Assembly: GCA_964513465.1 (NCBI GenBank)
Contig: CAZEMR010000063.1
Span: 1-17,062, forward strand
Direction of reading: 5' to 3'
Length of the DNA: 17,062 bases
DNA from: CAZEMR01 sp964513465
GTDB taxonomy: Bacteria; Bacteroidota; Ignavibacteria; Kapaibacteriales; UBA2268
Both the position numbers and the translations under genes were made by a program. The notes below the pieces were generated by a model. That model did not search any database and had not been told where the DNA came from. It worked only from the letters and a program-made list of their open reading frames with translations. Numbering within the stretch: the first letter of the stretch is position 1; each line of letters begins with the position of its first letter. Shown in pieces: positions 15,394-17,062 of the stretch.

Positions 15394-15425
15394 AAAAAAA
15401 GCCGGTTTTAATAATTAAAACCGGC
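15394..15425 (-). terminator. Rho-independent terminator of the S1-domain gene
   Basis: Read on the minus strand, GCCGGTTTTAA (15425-15415) pairs perfectly with TTAAAACCGGC (15411-15401) across a 3-nt loop, followed by seven T (15400-15394). It sits about 20 nt after the stop of the S1-domain gene. On the plus strand there is no T-run after the hairpin, so it acts leftward only. The remaining part of this gap (15322-15393) is AT-rich and shows no clear promoter for the gene to its left. Confidence 0.92.
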
Positions 15426-15446
15426 CTTGTCGGAAAAATATTTCAT

Positions 15447-17057
15447 CTATTCGTTGCCGCCGTTTTCCATCAGGCGTTTTTTCTCGGCTTCGCTGAGCAT
15501 ATCAAGCAGAGTGATTGAGCTGTGTGTCTGTTTCTGCTGCGGGGCCTCGCGCTGGCGGCGCTGTTGCTGGCGTGCCTGCTCGCGTGCGAGTGTTTCCTCG
15601 TCTACTATCGGCGCCAGAATAAGCGATTCCTGCTCGGGTACGAGATCGACAATTTTGACGTCCACTTTATCGCCTACTTCATAAGGCACTTTCTTGCCCT
15701 GCATGATGCTTCTCATCTTGCTGCGTGGCATGAAGCCGTCTACTTCGTCGTCGCCGAGGCGCACGATTGCGCCCTGGGGCATCACCTGTGTGACTTCGCC
15801 GCTGGTTTCCTGGCCAACGGGGAATTTCTCCGCCATCGACTCCCATGGGTTGGGCAGGGTGCGTTTCAGGCTCAGCGCCATGGTCTGTTTTTCTTCGTTG
15901 ACATTCATTATATATACATTAATCTGCTGGTTGGGCTTAAGCACGTCCGACGGCGATTTGATGCGCTTCGTCCACGATAATTCAGATGTGCGAAGCAGTC
16001 CGTCCACGCCCGGCTTGAGTTCGACGTATGCGCCGAAATCAGTAAGGCGGCGGACGATGCCCTGATGAGATGTGCCCTCTGGGAATTCCTCGCTGATATT
16101 CTTCCAGGGGGATTCCTCAAGTTCTTTGCGGCTGAGAGCGATGCGTTTTTTCTCGCGATCGACGTCGACCACTACTGCTTCCATGTCCTCGCCTTTGGTT
16201 GCAAAGTCGTTCGGATCGTTTACGTGCACCTGCGAGAGCTGTGATATATGAATAAGACCTTCGACTCCGCCAAGATCGAGAAATACGCCGAAGCTGGCGA
16301 TCGATGATACGGTGCCGGTTACTTTTTCGCCGGGATTGATATTATTCCAGAAATCTTCCTCGATGCGATTTTTGCGGCTGAAGATGACGGTCTTACGGCC
16401 GTTTTCGTCCTGCAGCTCGTGTACGTTGACTTCGAGAGTATTGCCGACTGCCGACTGAAGCTCTTCCTCTGCGGGATTGCGGCGCATTGAGAAATGCGAT
16501 GCGGGCAGAAATCCCGGCAGTCCTTCGAAATTCACGCGAAGGCCGCCCTTGATCCGGCCGGCTACTTCGACTTCGACTGTTTTGGCCTCGGCTTCGGCCT
16601 GGCGCAGCTTTTCGAACTGCTCGTCGTAAGCGGGTTCGGGGGCTGCTTCGGTTTTGGCGGCCTCTTCCTCTTTGGCTTGGGCCTGTTTTTCTTCGGGCTT
16701 TACCGGTTCGGAAGTTTTGATGTCTGCCTCTTTGGATTCGACATCTGCGGGAATGTTAGCTTCGGGTTCGAGCTTTCCGGTCTCGGGTGTTGTTTCGGCC
16801 TGAACAGGCTCGGACTTCTGGGGTCCGGCTTCGGGATCGGCGTCTTTGGGAATATCTACTTTGGCATTCTCCTCCTCGGGCTCGGTGGGCTCGGGTTTAT
16901 GTTCGTGCGTTTCCGCTCCTGGCACTACCGGCGGAGAGGGCGGAGACGGCTGTGGCTCAGTCGCTTCGGGTCCTTTGTCCTGTTCGGCCTTTTCTTTAGT
17001 CCGGGCCTCCCCGGCCTTGTTGATATCTTGGTTTTTTAGTTCCTGGTTTTGTTCCAT
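15447..17057 (-). CDS. rpsA: S1-domain RNA-binding protein, probable 30S ribosomal protein S1
   Basis: A 536-residue cytosolic protein with four S1 (OB-fold) RNA-binding repeats: about 159-229 (GRIKGGLRVNFEGLPGFLPA), 241-310 (GTVSSIASFGVFLDLGGVEG, GLIHISQL), 326-397 (GIVRRLTDFGAYVELKPGVD) and 412-485 (GEVTQVMPQGAIVRLGDDEV). The first resembles domain 2 of canonical S1 (KGG...GFLP), so the family's usual leading domain appears to be missing. It is replaced by about 145 residues of low-complexity Pro/Glu/Ala/Lys sequence that should be disordered. A Gln/Arg-rich segment (about 491-510) and a short helix (SSITLLDMLSEAEKKRLM) close the protein. Ribosomal S1 recruits structured or weak-RBS mRNAs to the 30S subunit. 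An S1-type paralogue rather than the sole S1 is possible because only four repeats are present. The ATG at 17057 is five bases from the window edge, so the promoter is not visible. Confidence 0.85.
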   Translation of the reverse strand: MEQNQELKNQDINKAGEARTKEKAEQDKGPEATEPQPSPPSPPVVPGAETHEHKPEPTEPEEENAKVDIPKDADPEAGPQKSEPVQAETTPETGKLEPEANIPADVESKEADIKTSEPVKPEEKQAQAKEEEAAKTEAAPEPAYDEQFEKLRQAEAEAKTVEVEVAGRIKGGLRVNFEGLPGFLPASHFSMRRNPAEEELQSAVGNTLEVNVHELQDENGRKTVIFSRKNRIEEDFWNNINPGEKVTGTVSSIASFGVFLDLGGVEGLIHISQLSQVHVNDPNDFATKGEDMEAVVVDVDREKKRIALSRKELEESPWKNISEEFPEGTSHQGIVRRLTDFGAYVELKPGVDGLLRTSELSWTKRIKSPSDVLKPNQQINVYIMNVNEEKQTMALSLKRTLPNPWESMAEKFPVGQETSGEVTQVMPQGAIVRLGDDEVDGFMPRSKMRSIMQGKKVPYEVGDKVDVKIVDLVPEQESLILAPIVDEETLAREQARQQQRRQREAPQQKQTHSSITLLDMLSEAEKKRLMENGGNE

Positions 17058-17062
17058 GTTGT

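Noticed and set aside
16494..17039. Gly/Phe/Leu-rich plus-strand open frame opposite the S1 gene N-terminus
   Set aside because: Its repetitive GF/GL pattern is the antisense of the Pro/Glu/Lys-rich extension; it is not an independent protein.

Overview
The window looks like a chromosomal segment from the Bacteroidota/Chlorobi superphylum. The overall protein style suggests a lineage near Ignavibacteria or Kapabacteria, but that placement is inference. The supporting signs are a C-terminal type IX secretion (T9SS type A) sorting domain, choice-of-anchor D (ASH/HYDIN-like) repeats, a TonB-dependent receptor with an N-terminal carboxypeptidase-regulatory-like domain, a FlgD-type Ig domain, mostly poor Shine-Dalgarno sequences, and a perfect TAnnTTTG promoter element. 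I see no tRNA, rRNA, IS element, integrase or CRISPR array.

Layout. (1) Positions 1-52 hold a rho-independent terminator for a gene outside the window. (2) Positions 145-5659 hold two genes 1 nt apart: a large secreted T9SS-sorted protein (ASH domain, beta-propeller, three further ASH domains) and an outer-membrane OmpA-family protein with a beta-barrel and a peptidoglycan-binding tail. (3) Positions 5801-7288 hold a lone cytosolic hybrid-type histidine kinase (degenerate receiver, PAS, HisKA, HATPase), preceded by a long inverted repeat. (4) Positions 7452-14554 hold a tightly packed six-gene run behind a Bacteroidota-type promoter: a POT-family peptide transporter, an M28 zinc-peptidase lipoprotein, three tandem paralogous small outer-membrane barrels and a TonB-dependent receptor. 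(5) On the minus strand are a signal-peptide protein with a FlgD-like Ig domain (14551-15321), whose stop overlaps the receptor's stop, and an S1-domain RNA-binding protein, probably ribosomal protein S1 (15447-17057), with its own strong terminator.

How the genes may work together. The six-gene run reads as a peptide-utilisation unit. The receptor, perhaps aided by the barrels, would take oligopeptides across the outer membrane. The M28 lipoprotein would trim them in the periplasm or at the envelope, and the POT carrier would bring di- and tripeptides into the cytoplasm. This is inference from family membership and operon structure; no substrate can be read from the sequence. The first gene pair suggests a surface-displayed propeller protein working with a peptidoglycan-anchored outer-membrane partner.

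No intergenic stretch exceeds 300 bases. All gaps (1-144, 5660-5800, 7289-7451, 12163-12223, 15322-15446) are described in the entries.
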